From assembly GCF_041395345.1 (NCBI RefSeq), contig NZ_JAWLAR010000015.1:47196-111195 (forward strand): DNA of 64,000 nt, in the 5' to 3' direction. The translations under genes were made by a program, and so were the position numbers. How positions within the stretch are numbered: the first letter of the stretch is position 1; each line of letters opens with the position of its first letter. This document shows, piece by piece, positions 48,054-56,602 of this stretch. The notes beneath the pieces were generated by a model. That model was given only the letters and a program-made list of their open reading frames with translations. It was not told the origin of the DNA and did no database searches. This stretch comes from Dokdonella sp041395345. Lineage in GTDB: Bacteria; Pseudomonadota; Gammaproteobacteria; Xanthomonadales; Rhodanobacteraceae.

Positions 48054-49172
48054 ATGAATTCGAATTTCCTGATGGGACTGGTGCTGTGCACCGGCCTGCT
48101 GATGACATCCCTGTCGAGCGCCTGCAATGTGCCACCTTTCAATCAGAACTGGATCGTCAGGGGCGCGGCAGATTGGACTCAGACCGGGACCGACTGCGAG
48201 CTCCGCGCAAGCGTCTCTGCGGGCAGCCCCGCTGCAGCAACGGCACACTATCGGCGTGCGAATCGCACAGCCCCATTGCGGCTGAGCTTCATTCTTTCTC
48301 CTTCGCCTGCGCTGATCTCGATAGATGGTTCCCAGATCGCCAACCTGGCTACAGGCACGGCACTCAGCGTTCCCGCACAGGGTCCGGCTCAAGCTTCACT
48401 TTTCAACATCAAGCTGACCGGTGATTCGACCTCTTTCCAGCCTCAGCTGCGATTTGAAGCAGCGTGCGCCCCACCGGCAGGCTTGAACGGTATTTGCAGC
48501 GCCCAGGTGCCGGTCGGTTTCGGGGATTTCCCGTTACGCATTACCCTGCAGCTGGAGATGGGTGACGCCGACGCCGGCAGACTCCAGGCCTGGCTTGGCG
48601 ATGACACCTCAGGCACACCGACGGTGTCAATTGCGGATCTCGACAATAGTCGCTGGCAGGGCATTGACCGGGTCAGCCTTGGCCTCAGCGGCGTCTCTGC
48701 ATCACTGGCCTCGGTGATCGGCATGCAGCCGTTTTCGTTCAGCGAAATTGAGGTCAACGAAGCGCAACTGTTCTGGAGCGATTTCGAAACCGATCTCGCT
48801 GGTAACATTCTTGCCACGGGGCAAGCAATCAGCACTACTGGACCCATACAGGGCAATACCTGCCTGGGCACTCCCCAGTTTCCGACCATCGCGTCGGGAA
48901 GCACGCAACTCGACGGTCTAGCCATCGTCCATACCCTGGATCTCGGATCATCTGCCCAGTTGTCGCTGGATCTGATCCCCAGTGTCCCAGGCATGCGCAT
49001 GTTTGTCTGCCCCGCCGGCAGTGGTCCATCGGGCCCCTGTATCGACGCCTCAGCGGAATTGCTTCCCGTTTACCTTGCGAATCCGACTGCCGGGAGCTAC
49101 CAGGTAGTCGTCGGCAACGTGGAACAAAGCTGCGGCTCCTACAACATTGCAGTAACAGGCTCGCTCAACTGA
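48054..49172 (+). CDS. Secreted PPC-like protein (paralogue A of a tandem pair)
   Basis: 372 residues from the second of two adjacent ATGs (48054), with GGGAGCAGG upstream. Signal peptide ends at SLSSA; a cysteine follows (CNVPPFNQNW). The mature region is beta-rich with a PPC-like C-terminal domain (MRMFVCPAGSGPSGPCIDAS, GSYQVVVGNVEQSCGSYNI). An internal LFWSDFETD at about residues 239-247 matches the LFxx[GD]F[ED] motif and separates the two halves. It is paralogous to the gene at 49460 (about 45% by eye). The noncoding 47762-48053 upstream probably holds its promoter but I see no clear boxes. Confidence 0.78.
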   Translation: MNSNFLMGLVLCTGLLMTSLSSACNVPPFNQNWIVRGAADWTQTGTDCELRASVSAGSPAAATAHYRRANRTAPLRLSFILSPSPALISIDGSQIANLATGTALSVPAQGPAQASLFNIKLTGDSTSFQPQLRFEAACAPPAGLNGICSAQVPVGFGDFPLRITLQLEMGDADAGRLQAWLGDDTSGTPTVSIADLDNSRWQGIDRVSLGLSGVSASLASVIGMQPFSFSEIEVNEAQLFWSDFETDLAGNILATGQAISTTGPIQGNTCLGTPQFPTIASGSTQLDGLAIVHTLDLGSSAQLSLDLIPSVPGMRMFVCPAGSGPSGPCIDASAELLPVYLANPTAGSYQVVVGNVEQSCGSYNIAVTGSLN

Positions 49173-49212
49173 TATCGACTGTCTTCGAGCGGCCATCATC
49201 AGCGCCAGTGTG

Positions 49213-49325
49213 CTAGTGCGGGCGTGTGTTTTCGTCCGCGATCTCTTTCGAGCTGTCGTCCGCGTTCAACTCGAACCACAGTGCATTGAGGATGGCGAAA
49301 CTGCAGGCGAGGCCCACGCCGGGGA
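49213..49325 (-). pseudogene. Truncated second copy of cydX
   Basis: The minus-strand frame ending in TAG at 49213 reads GVGLACSFAILNALWFELNA then DDSSKEIADENTRPH. It is nearly identical over its first 22 residues to the intact cydX at 50986-51117 (GVGLACSFAILNAMWFELNA), but the upstream MWYFSWIL and start codon are missing. Homology begins abruptly at GVG near 49319. It lies convergently after the paralogue A gene exactly as intact cydX lies after paralogue B. It is a remnant of a tandem duplication. Confidence 0.85.
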
Positions 49326-49459
49326 CCCCTCTGAATTGCCCCAGGTGGCGAGTCTCCAACCGGTAAAAGCATGAACGGACCTACTTCATGCGCGCGCCTG
49401 TGCTTGGACATTCAGTAGATGTAGACTGGATTGAATTGTTCAGCACAAGGATGGCATGG

Positions 49460-50578
49460 ATGAATGTGGCGATGTTCAAAGCGGGGCTGTTGTTTTTCAC
49501 AGCGCTGGCTTTTCCGGCCTTGTCAAAAGCCTGCATTACCGCTCCGTTTTCGGAATCCTGGCAAAACGGCGGTAGCGTGACATGGGGCGATGGCCCGGGC
49601 GATTGCATCCTGAATGCAAGCGTGGGTGCGCCGCGCCCCAGCGCGGCAACCGTGCATTTCCGTCGTGCGTCGCCGCAGCTTCCATTGCGAATCAGTTTTG
49701 TCGTCGATCCTCACCTGACCTCGTTGACGATCAGTCAGTTTGCAACACTGGCCTCCGGAGTAGCCGCCAAGGTGCCGGTTGCGGGCCCCGACAAGGCGAG
49801 TCTGTTCGAAGTTTCGCTGCTCTACGGGGGAGGCGGAATTCCAAGAATCGGGATTGCGGGGGCTTGCCACCAGGCCGCGGTTCCGCAGGGCGAGTGCGGT
49901 GCCGCCTTGCCGGTGTCGTTTGCGGATTTCCCCTTGCGCATCACCCTCGACGTGCACATGGGAGCGGGTTCTGCCGGTCAGATCCAGGCCTGGCTCGGTG
50001 ATGATGTGTCGGGGGCGCCGGCACTGTCGCTGGACGATCTGGACAACGAACGCTGGGAAGGGATCGATCGCGTCAGTGTGGGCCTGAGTGGCGTATCCGA
50101 GTCGCTGTTTGCGACGATCGGAACGCAGCCGTTCACGTTCTCGGAAATTTCGGTCAGCGACCCTCAGCTTTTCTGGAATGGATTCGAGAGTGATGTCGTC
50201 GGAAGCGTTGTGCCGAATGCCAGCAACCTGTTCACCGTCCCTCTCGTCATTGCCGGAACCACATGCGGGGGGAGCGTCGAGTTACCCGTGATCGCATCCG
50301 GGAGCACGCGCCTGGGAGGTCCGACTGCCATTCATCCAATAACCGTACCCGCTGGGAATCAGCGGTGGGTCCAGTTGTCCTCTGCCTCGCCATTCATGAG
50401 CATTTTCGCCTGCCCGATCGGCAGTGGCCCGTCGGGGCCGTGCATCGACGCGAAGACCAGCTCGGGAACGGTCTACTTGCCGGAGCCCGGAAGCTACCAG
50501 GTGGTCGTGGGCAGCCTGCAGCAGGAATGTGGCGCCTACGACCTCATTGTGGGGGGGACATTGGGAGACATGCACTAG
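49460..50578 (+). CDS. Secreted PPC-like protein (paralogue B of a tandem pair)
   Basis: 372 residues from the ATG at 49460, which has AAGG nine bases upstream; an ATG at 49472 or in-frame starts upstream are alternatives. Signal peptide (KAGLLFFTALAFPALSKA) then CITAPFSESW, similar to paralogue A's CNVPPFNQNW. Shared blocks include IQAWLGDDVSGAPALSLDDL, QPFTFSEISVSDPQLFWNGF and GSYQVVVGSLQQECGAYDL. LFWNGFESD matches the LFxxGF[DE] motif. The stop codon abuts the inverted-repeat element at 50579. Probably a secreted or surface protein of unknown function. Confidence 0.78.
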   Translation: MNVAMFKAGLLFFTALAFPALSKACITAPFSESWQNGGSVTWGDGPGDCILNASVGAPRPSAATVHFRRASPQLPLRISFVVDPHLTSLTISQFATLASGVAAKVPVAGPDKASLFEVSLLYGGGGIPRIGIAGACHQAAVPQGECGAALPVSFADFPLRITLDVHMGAGSAGQIQAWLGDDVSGAPALSLDDLDNERWEGIDRVSVGLSGVSESLFATIGTQPFTFSEISVSDPQLFWNGFESDVVGSVVPNASNLFTVPLVIAGTTCGGSVELPVIASGSTRLGGPTAIHPITVPAGNQRWVQLSSASPFMSIFACPIGSGPSGPCIDAKTSSGTVYLPEPGSYQVVVGSLQQECGAYDLIVGGTLGDMH

Positions 50579-50910
50579 GGCAACGCTGAACGAATGGCAC
50601 GATCGTCATGGCATTCAGAAGGTCTGCCAGTCGTGCTGCGAGGCGAAGTGAAGGCGGGTGGCCCTGGCAAGACTCGCGGTGCGGCTGGCGGGCCCTCTGA
50701 AAGCCACCTGTTTCAGTAGAGAATCAATCGGTTGGGCGACGCCTGTCTGCGCGCAGCTCCTTGTTGCGCTGCCTTGAAGCGACTGCATGGATGCAGGAGG
50801 TAGAGCAACGCAGGAGCAGTTGCCGAGACGGCCGGTCCATCTGCGTCGGCGCGCCGCGATCTGCACGCTGACAGACGTCGTGACGGTTGCGCCACTTGTT
50901 CAGCGTTGCC
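50579..50910 (-). mobile_element. Inverted-repeat element, copy 2 (composite)
   Basis: A 332-bp element in the opposite orientation to the one at 10480. Its right end (50867-50910) is nearly the same 44-bp terminal repeat. Its interior matches copy 1, with a deletion of about 49 bp. Beyond that, the other end is a diverged terminal repeat (GGCAACGCTGAACGAATGGC at 50579) reached through ~100 bp absent from copy 1. No transposase gene is present. It lies between paralogue B and cydX. Confidence 0.75.
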
Positions 50911-50985
50911 CCAGATCGGGTCAAGGGCGGGCATCCGAGGCTCGAATCGAACCAGACGCCACACCCTGCATGCGTTTCCTGAAAT

Positions 50986-51117
50986 TCATCCGGGTGGCGG
51001 GATCTCGTCAGCCTTCAGCTTTGCCGTGTCATCGGCGTTCAGTTCGAACCACATTGCATTGAGGATGGCGAAACTGCAGGCGAGGCCCACGCCGAGGATC
51101 CAGCTGAAATACCACAT
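50986..51117 (-). CDS. cydX: Cytochrome bd small subunit CydX
   Basis: 43 residues, too short for routine ORF calling. MWYFSWILGVGLACSFAILN is the classical CydX single-span N-terminus, followed by AMWFELNADD and an acidic tail. It starts 16 bp after cydB and is preceded by GGAGGG. CydX stabilises the CydAB heme core in the inner membrane. A truncated copy is at 49213-49325. Confidence 0.93.
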   Translation of the reverse strand: MWYFSWILGVGLACSFAILNAMWFELNADDTAKLKADEIPPPG

Positions 51118-51133
51118 GCTTGAACTCCCTCCA

Positions 51134-52267
51134 TCAGTACATTGAGTGGGTATCGCGGACATGCTGGAGGCTGATGCGCCCGCGCAGCACGCGATAGACC
51201 CAGGTCGTATAGGCGATCACCAGCGGCATGAAGACCAGCACGGCGACCAGCATCAGGCCCAGCGTATACCTGCTCGATGAAGCATCCCACACCGTCAGGC
51301 TGCTGTTCGGGTCGAGGCTGGACGGCAGCAGGAATGGAAACAGCGCGAAGCCCGCCGAAAAAAGCGTGCCGACAACCGCGAAAGAACTGACCAGGAAGGC
51401 GATGCGATGGCGCTTGCGTCGGGCCAGCATCGGGGCCACGAGCGCGAAGACCAGTACGATGCCGGCGATGACGCAGGCCCAGAGGCCAAGCGGGCTGTCG
51501 CTCAGCCAGTTGGAGCCGACTGCCACCGACTTCAGCAGGGGATTGGACGGTGCGTCGCCAACGATCGGGCTGGTGATCGCATAACCCCTGACGGACACCG
51601 CCAGGCAGATGCCCGCAGCACCGTAGAGCGCCAAGAACGCGGCCGAAAACCAGCTCATCAGACGCTCCGCCCGTTCCGCTATCGGGTCTTCCGACTTGAC
51701 CGCCGCCCAGGCGCAACCGTGCATCAGGAGCAGGCTCAGCGAGACCAGTCCGACCAGCAACGGGAATGGCCGCAACAGTCCGATCAGGCCCCCGTCATAG
51801 TTCAATCGCATGGAGTCATCCAGCACGAACGGCGCGCCGAGAAACAGGTTGCCGATGGCGACGCCGAAGATCAGGGTCGGCACCGCGCCGGACACAGTCA
51901 GCAACCAGTCCCACACATTGCGCCAGCGCGGGTCGGCGACCTTGCTGCGAAAACTGAAACCCACCGGGCGCAGGATCAGGGCGAACAGGACCAGCATCAT
52001 CGCGAAGTAGAAGCCCGAGAACGCAGCGGCGTAGAGCAGGGGCCAGGCCGCGAAAACGGCGCCGGCGCCGAGTATCAGCCAGACCTGGTTGCCTTCCCAT
52101 GTGTGCTCGACGGTCTCGAGCAGGGCGCGGCGTTCAGCGTCATCGCGACCCAGGACGCGAACCAGGGCGGCGATGCCGAGATCAAATCCGTCCATCACGG
52201 CGAAGCCGGCGAGGAGCACGCCCAGCAGCAGCCACCAGACGATTCTGAGCGATTCGTAGTCGATCAT
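51134..52267 (-). CDS. cydB: Cytochrome bd quinol oxidase subunit II
   Basis: 377 residues from the ATG at 52267, which overlaps the cydA stop by 4 bp. A nine-helix membrane protein with MIDYESLRIVWWLLLGVLLA, GFAVMDGFDLGIAALVRVLG, HTWEGNQVWLILGAGAVFAA and the closing YTTWVYRVLRGRI. Works with CydA as the oxygen-reducing quinol oxidase. Part of the operon cydP-cydA-cydB-cydX. Confidence 0.95.
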   Translation of the reverse strand: MIDYESLRIVWWLLLGVLLAGFAVMDGFDLGIAALVRVLGRDDAERRALLETVEHTWEGNQVWLILGAGAVFAAWPLLYAAAFSGFYFAMMLVLFALILRPVGFSFRSKVADPRWRNVWDWLLTVSGAVPTLIFGVAIGNLFLGAPFVLDDSMRLNYDGGLIGLLRPFPLLVGLVSLSLLLMHGCAWAAVKSEDPIAERAERLMSWFSAAFLALYGAAGICLAVSVRGYAITSPIVGDAPSNPLLKSVAVGSNWLSDSPLGLWACVIAGIVLVFALVAPMLARRKRHRIAFLVSSFAVVGTLFSAGFALFPFLLPSSLDPNSSLTVWDASSSRYTLGLMLVAVLVFMPLVIAYTTWVYRVLRGRISLQHVRDTHSMY

Positions 52268-53808
52268 GGTTTCTGCTCCGGCCACATGCCGAGGCCATCG
52301 GGGCCTTTGCGGACGTATTTGACCATCAGGAAGGCGTCGACAACGGCCAGGGCCGTGTAGAAGATCACGAAGCCGATCAGGCTGGCCCAGACTTGCGTGG
52401 TGGACACCGATGAAACGCCGAGGGCGGTTGGCAGGATGCCTTCGATGGCCCAGGGCTGGCGGCCATGCTCGGCAACGATCCAGCCGAGCTCGGCGGCAAT
52501 CCAGGGCAGCGGCAGACTCCACAGCGCTGCCTTCAGATACCAGCGATGTCGGTCAAGCTGGCGTCTGGATGCGAGCCAGAACGAGAAGGCAAACAGGGCG
52601 ATGAAATAAAACCCGCAGGCCACCATGATGCGGAAGGACCAGAACAGCACGGGCACGTTCGGAATCGTGCTGTCGGCGGCACGTTGCACATCGGCAGGGG
52701 TCGCCGCTTGCGGGTCGACATCCAGGCGCACAAGCAGGAGTGCGTGGCCGAGATCGTTCTTGTGTTCTTCGAACAGGGCGCGCGCTTCGACATCGTCGCG
52801 GTTGGCACGCAACCGCTGCATCGCTGCATAGGCAATGCGACCGTTCTCGATTTTCCCGCGAGCCTCCTCGACCAGCTGGTTGATGCCGGGCAGCACGCCA
52901 TCCAGCGAACGCGTGCCGATCAGGCCCATGACCCAGGGTATGTGGATCGCGTAGTGCGTCTTGCGCTCGGCCACATCAGGAATGCCGAACAGGGTGAACG
53001 AGGCGGGCGGCGGCTCGGTGTTCCACATCGCCTCGATCGAGGCCAGCTTCATCTTCTGGTTTTCCGAAACCGTATAGCCGGATTCGTCACCGAGCACGAC
53101 GACGCTGAGTGCCGCGGCCAGTCCGAAACTGGCAGCGACCGTCATCGAGCGTTTCGCGAACTCGATATTGCGGCCCTTGAGCAGATACCAGGCACTGATC
53201 GACAGCACGAACATCGCGCCAAGCACGTAGCCGGCACTGACCGTGTGCACGAACTTCGACTGGGCGACCGGACTCAGGATCAGCGCACTGAACGAAGTGA
53301 CTTCCATGCGCATGGTGTCGATGTTGAACTCGGCGCCGACCGGATGCTGCATCCAGGCATTGGCAGCGAGAATCCACAAGGCCGACATGCTGGTGCCGAA
53401 CGCCAGCAGCCAGGTCACCATCAGGTGCTTGATGCGGCTGAGCTTGTCCCAGCCGAAGAAGAACAGACCGACGAAGGTCGCCTCGAGGAAGAAGGCCATC
53501 ATGCCTTCGATCGCCAGCGGCGTGCCGAAAACGTCACCGACATAGTGCGAGTAGTACGCCCAGTTGGTGCCGAACTGGAACTCGAGAGTGACGCCCGTGG
53601 CCACGCCCATGGCGAAGTTGATGCCGAACAGGATGCCCCAGAACTGGGTCATGCGCTTCCAGATCTCGCGCCCGGTCATCACATAGACCGACTCCATGAT
53701 CGCGAGCATGAAAACCAGGCCAAGTGTCAGCGGCACGAACAGGAAGTGGTACATCGCGGTCAGCGCGAACTGCAGGCGCGAGAGGTCCACCAGCGTGTGG
53801 TCGATCAT
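52264..53808 (-). CDS. cydA: Cytochrome bd quinol oxidase subunit I
   Basis: 514 residues. Axial and conserved residues are visible: LSRLQFALTAMYHFLFVPLT (heme b595-type His), the quinol-binding Q-loop region, and GRQPWAIEGILPTALGVSSV. It holds the b558, b595 and d hemes and oxidises quinol while reducing oxygen. Its start overlaps cydP by 4 bp. Confidence 0.96.
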   Translation of the reverse strand: MIDHTLVDLSRLQFALTAMYHFLFVPLTLGLVFMLAIMESVYVMTGREIWKRMTQFWGILFGINFAMGVATGVTLEFQFGTNWAYYSHYVGDVFGTPLAIEGMMAFFLEATFVGLFFFGWDKLSRIKHLMVTWLLAFGTSMSALWILAANAWMQHPVGAEFNIDTMRMEVTSFSALILSPVAQSKFVHTVSAGYVLGAMFVLSISAWYLLKGRNIEFAKRSMTVAASFGLAAALSVVVLGDESGYTVSENQKMKLASIEAMWNTEPPPASFTLFGIPDVAERKTHYAIHIPWVMGLIGTRSLDGVLPGINQLVEEARGKIENGRIAYAAMQRLRANRDDVEARALFEEHKNDLGHALLLVRLDVDPQAATPADVQRAADSTIPNVPVLFWSFRIMVACGFYFIALFAFSFWLASRRQLDRHRWYLKAALWSLPLPWIAAELGWIVAEHGRQPWAIEGILPTALGVSSVSTTQVWASLIGFVIFYTALAVVDAFLMVKYVRKGPDGLGMWPEQKP

Positions 53809-54020
53809 CGCGATGGCTCCTTCGAGGAGGGTGCGGAAAAATGCTGCTCGATCGCCGTTGGCGAGGTGTCAGCGCGCGGCAGCGGCCGGATGACGACGAC
53901 CCAGAGCAGGACCAGCAGAACCAGCTTGATGGTGATGATCAGCGCGAACTCGAGCGCAAATCGCTTCCCTCCGCGGCCGCGGAACCAGGAACCAGCCATC
54001 TCTGTGCGATCGGGGGGCAT
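53805..54020 (-). CDS. cydP: Cytochrome oxidase small subunit CydP-like
   Basis: 71 residues from the ATG at 54020, preceded by GAGG; longer frames upstream run across the terminator. One hydrophobic helix (FALEFALIITIKLVLLVLLW) after RFALE resembles the CydP family found first in cyd operons. It overlaps cydA by 4 bp. It is likely a small membrane partner of the bd oxidase; the function is inferred from context. Confidence 0.8.
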   Translation of the reverse strand: MPPDRTEMAGSWFRGRGGKRFALEFALIITIKLVLLVLLWVVVIRPLPRADTSPTAIEQHFSAPSSKEPSR

Positions 54021-54145
54021 CGATTGATCCTCACCGCGAAGGGTAACCTTTCTGGACCGGAGGATTGTGCGGTCCACTGCCACAGCGTGACCGTGCGCCG
54101 CACTTGAAAGCTCGTGGGCGGCGCGTTCGGGAAAATTCGCCAAAA

Positions 54146-54170
54146 AAAACCCCGCACGCGGCGGGGTTTT
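54146..54170. terminator. Bidirectional hairpin between the tRNA and cyd operon
   Basis: AAAACCCCGC (54146-54155), a 5-nt loop, and GCGGGGTTTT (54161-54170) form a perfect 10-bp stem with A/T flanks. It lies downstream of the minus-strand tRNA-Gln (54255) and upstream of cydP, so its main job is to end the rplM-rpsI-tRNA transcription unit before the cyd genes. Confidence 0.85.
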
Positions 54171-54254
54171 CTGGAGTGCTGCCTGATCCCTTGGCAGAGC
54201 ACCGGACTGTTCCAGTCCGTTCCGGTGCGGCGGTCGCATTCCTTGACCTGGTAT

Positions 54255-54330
54255 TGGCAGCCCCGGATGGATTCGAACCACCGAATGCCTGAGTCAGAGT
54301 CAGGTGCCTTACCGCTTGGCGACGGGGCTA
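54255..54330 (-). tRNA. tRNA-Gln (CTG anticodon)
   Basis: 76 nt including an encoded CCA end. The acceptor stem, D arm (GCCAAGCGGTAAGGC), anticodon loop CTCTGAC between CCTGA and TCAGG, and T arm GGTTCGAATCC are all complete. CTG reads CAG codons. It lies just downstream of rpsI on the same strand. Confidence 0.95.
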
Positions 54331-54338
54331 TGTGCTGA

Positions 54339-54734
54339 TTAGCGCTTCGAGTACTGGGTGGCGCGGCGTGCCTTGTGCAGGCCGATCTTCTTGCGCTCGA
54401 CCTCGCGGGCGTCGCGGGTCATGAATCCGGCCTTGCGCAGCGGCGACTTGAGATTCTCGTCGTATTCGACCAGGGCGCGGGCAATGCCGAGGCGGATCGC
54501 GCCGGCCTGTCCGGTAGTGCCACCGCCGCTGACGCTGACGAGCACGTCGAACTTTTCGGTCGCTTCAACGAGCTGCAGCGGCTGACGCACGATCATGCGT
54601 GCGGTCTCGCGGCCGAAGAATTCATCGAGTGCCTTGCCGTTGACGGTGATGGCGCCGCTGCCCTTGCGCAGGTAAACGCGTGCTGCGGAGGACTTGCGTC
54701 GGCCAGTGCCGTAGTTCTGCTGAATCGCTGCCAT
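54339..54734 (-). CDS. rpsI: 30S ribosomal protein S9
   Basis: 131 residues from the ATG at 54734. YGTGRRKSSAARVYLRKGSG at the N-terminus and the typical KKIGLHKARRATQYSKR end. Follows rplM by 74 bp in the conserved rplM-rpsI operon. Confidence 0.97.
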   Translation of the reverse strand: MAAIQQNYGTGRRKSSAARVYLRKGSGAITVNGKALDEFFGRETARMIVRQPLQLVEATEKFDVLVSVSGGGTTGQAGAIRLGIARALVEYDENLKSPLRKAGFMTRDAREVERKKIGLHKARRATQYSKR

Positions 54735-54808
54735 GACTATTGATCTGCTTTTGTTGATGAGTCCGCACAAGGATGTGCGGTTCCATGCGAGGGACTACGC
54801 GTAACGAA

Positions 54809-55237
54809 TTAGATATCCAGCACTTGTGGCTGCTGGGCGGTATGCGGGTGATTCGGGCCGGCGTAGACCTTGAGCTTGCGATACATCGCACGGCCCAGCG
54901 GGTTCTTCGGCAGCATGCCCTTGACGGCGATCTCGATGACGCGCTCCGGATGGGTAGCGAGCATGTCCTTCAGCGAGGTCGTCTTGAGGTTGCCGACATG
55001 ACCGGTAAAGCGGTGGTAGTTCTTGTCATTCAGCTTGTTGCCGGTGACGGCGATCTTCTCCGCGTTGACGACGACGAGGAAATCGCCGGTGTCGACGTGG
55101 GTCGTGAAGATTGGCTTGTGCTTGCCCTTCAAGCGGCGAGCAAGCTCGGTCGACAAGCGGCCCAGCGTCTTGTTGGTCGCGTCGACAATGTACCAGTCGC
55201 GCTTTACGCTTTCTGGCTTGGCGCTGATCGTCTTCAT
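54809..55237 (-). CDS. rplM: 50S ribosomal protein L13
   Basis: 142 residues from the ATG at 55237: DWYIVDATNKTLGRLSTELA, GKHKPIFTTHVDTGDFLVVV, KGMLPKNPLGRAMYRKLKVY. The long frame running further upstream on this strand is not part of it. First gene of the rplM-rpsI operon. Confidence 0.97.
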   Translation of the reverse strand: MKTISAKPESVKRDWYIVDATNKTLGRLSTELARRLKGKHKPIFTTHVDTGDFLVVVNAEKIAVTGNKLNDKNYHRFTGHVGNLKTTSLKDMLATHPERVIEIAVKGMLPKNPLGRAMYRKLKVYAGPNHPHTAQQPQVLDI

Positions 55238-55290
55238 ATCAAAACCTTGAATGCCCGAGGTCGGGCTGGATGCGGCGAAAGGCGCGGGAG

Positions 55291-55318
55291 AATATAGGAA
55301 CCTCCCGAGCCACGCAAG
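55291..55318 (-). promoter_or_regulatory. Candidate promoter for rplM-rpsI
   Basis: On the minus strand TTGCGT or CTTGCG (55312-55318) and TATATT (55291-55296) are separated by 15-16 bp, about 55 bp upstream of the rplM ATG. Confidence 0.4.
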
Positions 55319-55372
55319 TCCGCGCGCTCTTTTCGGGTGAGCGCAGCGAGCCGTGAATGATAGCATCAAGCC

Positions 55373-56602
55373 ATGGCCGATACGACCCATGGGACAACTG
55401 GCAGTTCGATTGCGGCCCTGGCCGACCAGTGCGTCATGTGTGGCCTGTGCCTGCCGCACTGCCCCACCTACCGGCTGGACCGGCACGAAGCCGAGTCCCC
55501 GCGCGGTCGCATCAGCCTGGCCCGCCAGCTCGAATCCGGGCAATTGCCGGCCTCTGCAGCCACGATTGCCCATCTGGACCATTGCCTGGGCTGCCTGTCC
55601 TGCCAGGCGGTCTGCCCGTCCCAGGTGCGCTACGACGACATCCTGATCCAGACCCGGGCCCTGCTTGCCCCGATGCGTCCCCGACCGGGTCTCCTTGCGC
55701 GCTGGCTGAGTCGACCCGGCCTGCTGGGTCGACTCGGGGCATTCAGCGCGGCGGTATCGGCGGATCGCTGGCTGCCAGGGCTTTCGCGCCTGTTCCCCGG
55801 GGGCTCGACCCTGCGCCGCCTGGCCGCCGAGACGCCCAGGGCACCCGCACCGATACCCCGCTGGCGGCGAATGCCGAAGCCGGATCCGGTGCGCGGACGC
55901 CTGACCCTGTTTCCCGGTTGTGTCGCCAGCGTGTTCGACCGCGATTCGCTGGCCGCGGGCCGGCAGCTGCTGGAGGCACTGGGTTACGAAGTGGCCACCC
56001 CGCAAGAGCCGGTCTGCTGTGGTGCGCTGGCCTTGCATGCCGGCGAGAGCCAGCAAGCGCTTGCCACCGCGCAGGCAACGACACGGGCCCTTGAGGCCTG
56101 CGGGGCCTCCACCGTGCTGGTCAGCGCTTCGGGCTGCATCGGCAGCCTGCGTGACCACAGCCTGCGCGGATCGGCATTGAAGGTTGCCGATATCCTCGGC
56201 TTCCTCGCCGCGGATCCGGCTATCGAAACACTGTCGTTTCGCCCATTGCCGGGGCGCGCGGCATTGCATCTGCCCTGCACACAGATCAGCGCGGCTGACG
56301 GAGCCGGACCGATCCGCGCGCTTCTCAATCGCATCCCCGGCCTCGAGCTGCTCGAATTGCCCGCCCAGCCCCGTTGCTGCGGCGCGGCCGGCCGCTACTT
56401 CATCGACCAGCCCGAGCGCGCCGACCGTCTGCGCAGCGAAAGGCTTGGACAAATCGTCGAACTGGCGCCGGACTGGACCCTGAGCACGAATGTCGGCTGC
56501 CGCATCTTTCTTGGCAACGGCTTGCGCCAGACCGGTTCGAAGGTTCCAATCCTGCATCCGCTGACCCTGCTCGCCCGACAACTGGAGTTCGCCCAACCAT
56601 GA
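55373..56602 (+). CDS. glcF: Glycolate oxidase-type iron-sulphur subunit
   Basis: 409 residues. Two 4Fe-4S motifs (CVMCGLCLPHCP and CLGCLSCQAVCP) followed by two CCG modules (LFPGCVAS...CCGALALHAG and CCGAAGRYF), the GlcF/heterodisulphide reductase layout. It should pass electrons from a glycolate- or lactate-type FAD dehydrogenase to quinone. No GlcD or GlcE gene is adjacent. Its stop overlaps coq7 by 4 bp (ATGA). Confidence 0.88.
   Translation: MADTTHGTTGSSIAALADQCVMCGLCLPHCPTYRLDRHEAESPRGRISLARQLESGQLPASAATIAHLDHCLGCLSCQAVCPSQVRYDDILIQTRALLAPMRPRPGLLARWLSRPGLLGRLGAFSAAVSADRWLPGLSRLFPGGSTLRRLAAETPRAPAPIPRWRRMPKPDPVRGRLTLFPGCVASVFDRDSLAAGRQLLEALGYEVATPQEPVCCGALALHAGESQQALATAQATTRALEACGASTVLVSASGCIGSLRDHSLRGSALKVADILGFLAADPAIETLSFRPLPGRAALHLPCTQISAADGAGPIRALLNRIPGLELLELPAQPRCCGAAGRYFIDQPERADRLRSERLGQIVELAPDWTLSTNVGCRIFLGNGLRQTGSKVPILHPLTLLARQLEFAQP

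Noticed and set aside
52465..54027. 520-codon plus-strand frame over cydA
   Set aside because: Glu/Arg/His-rich and without membrane helices; cydA on the other strand is certain.
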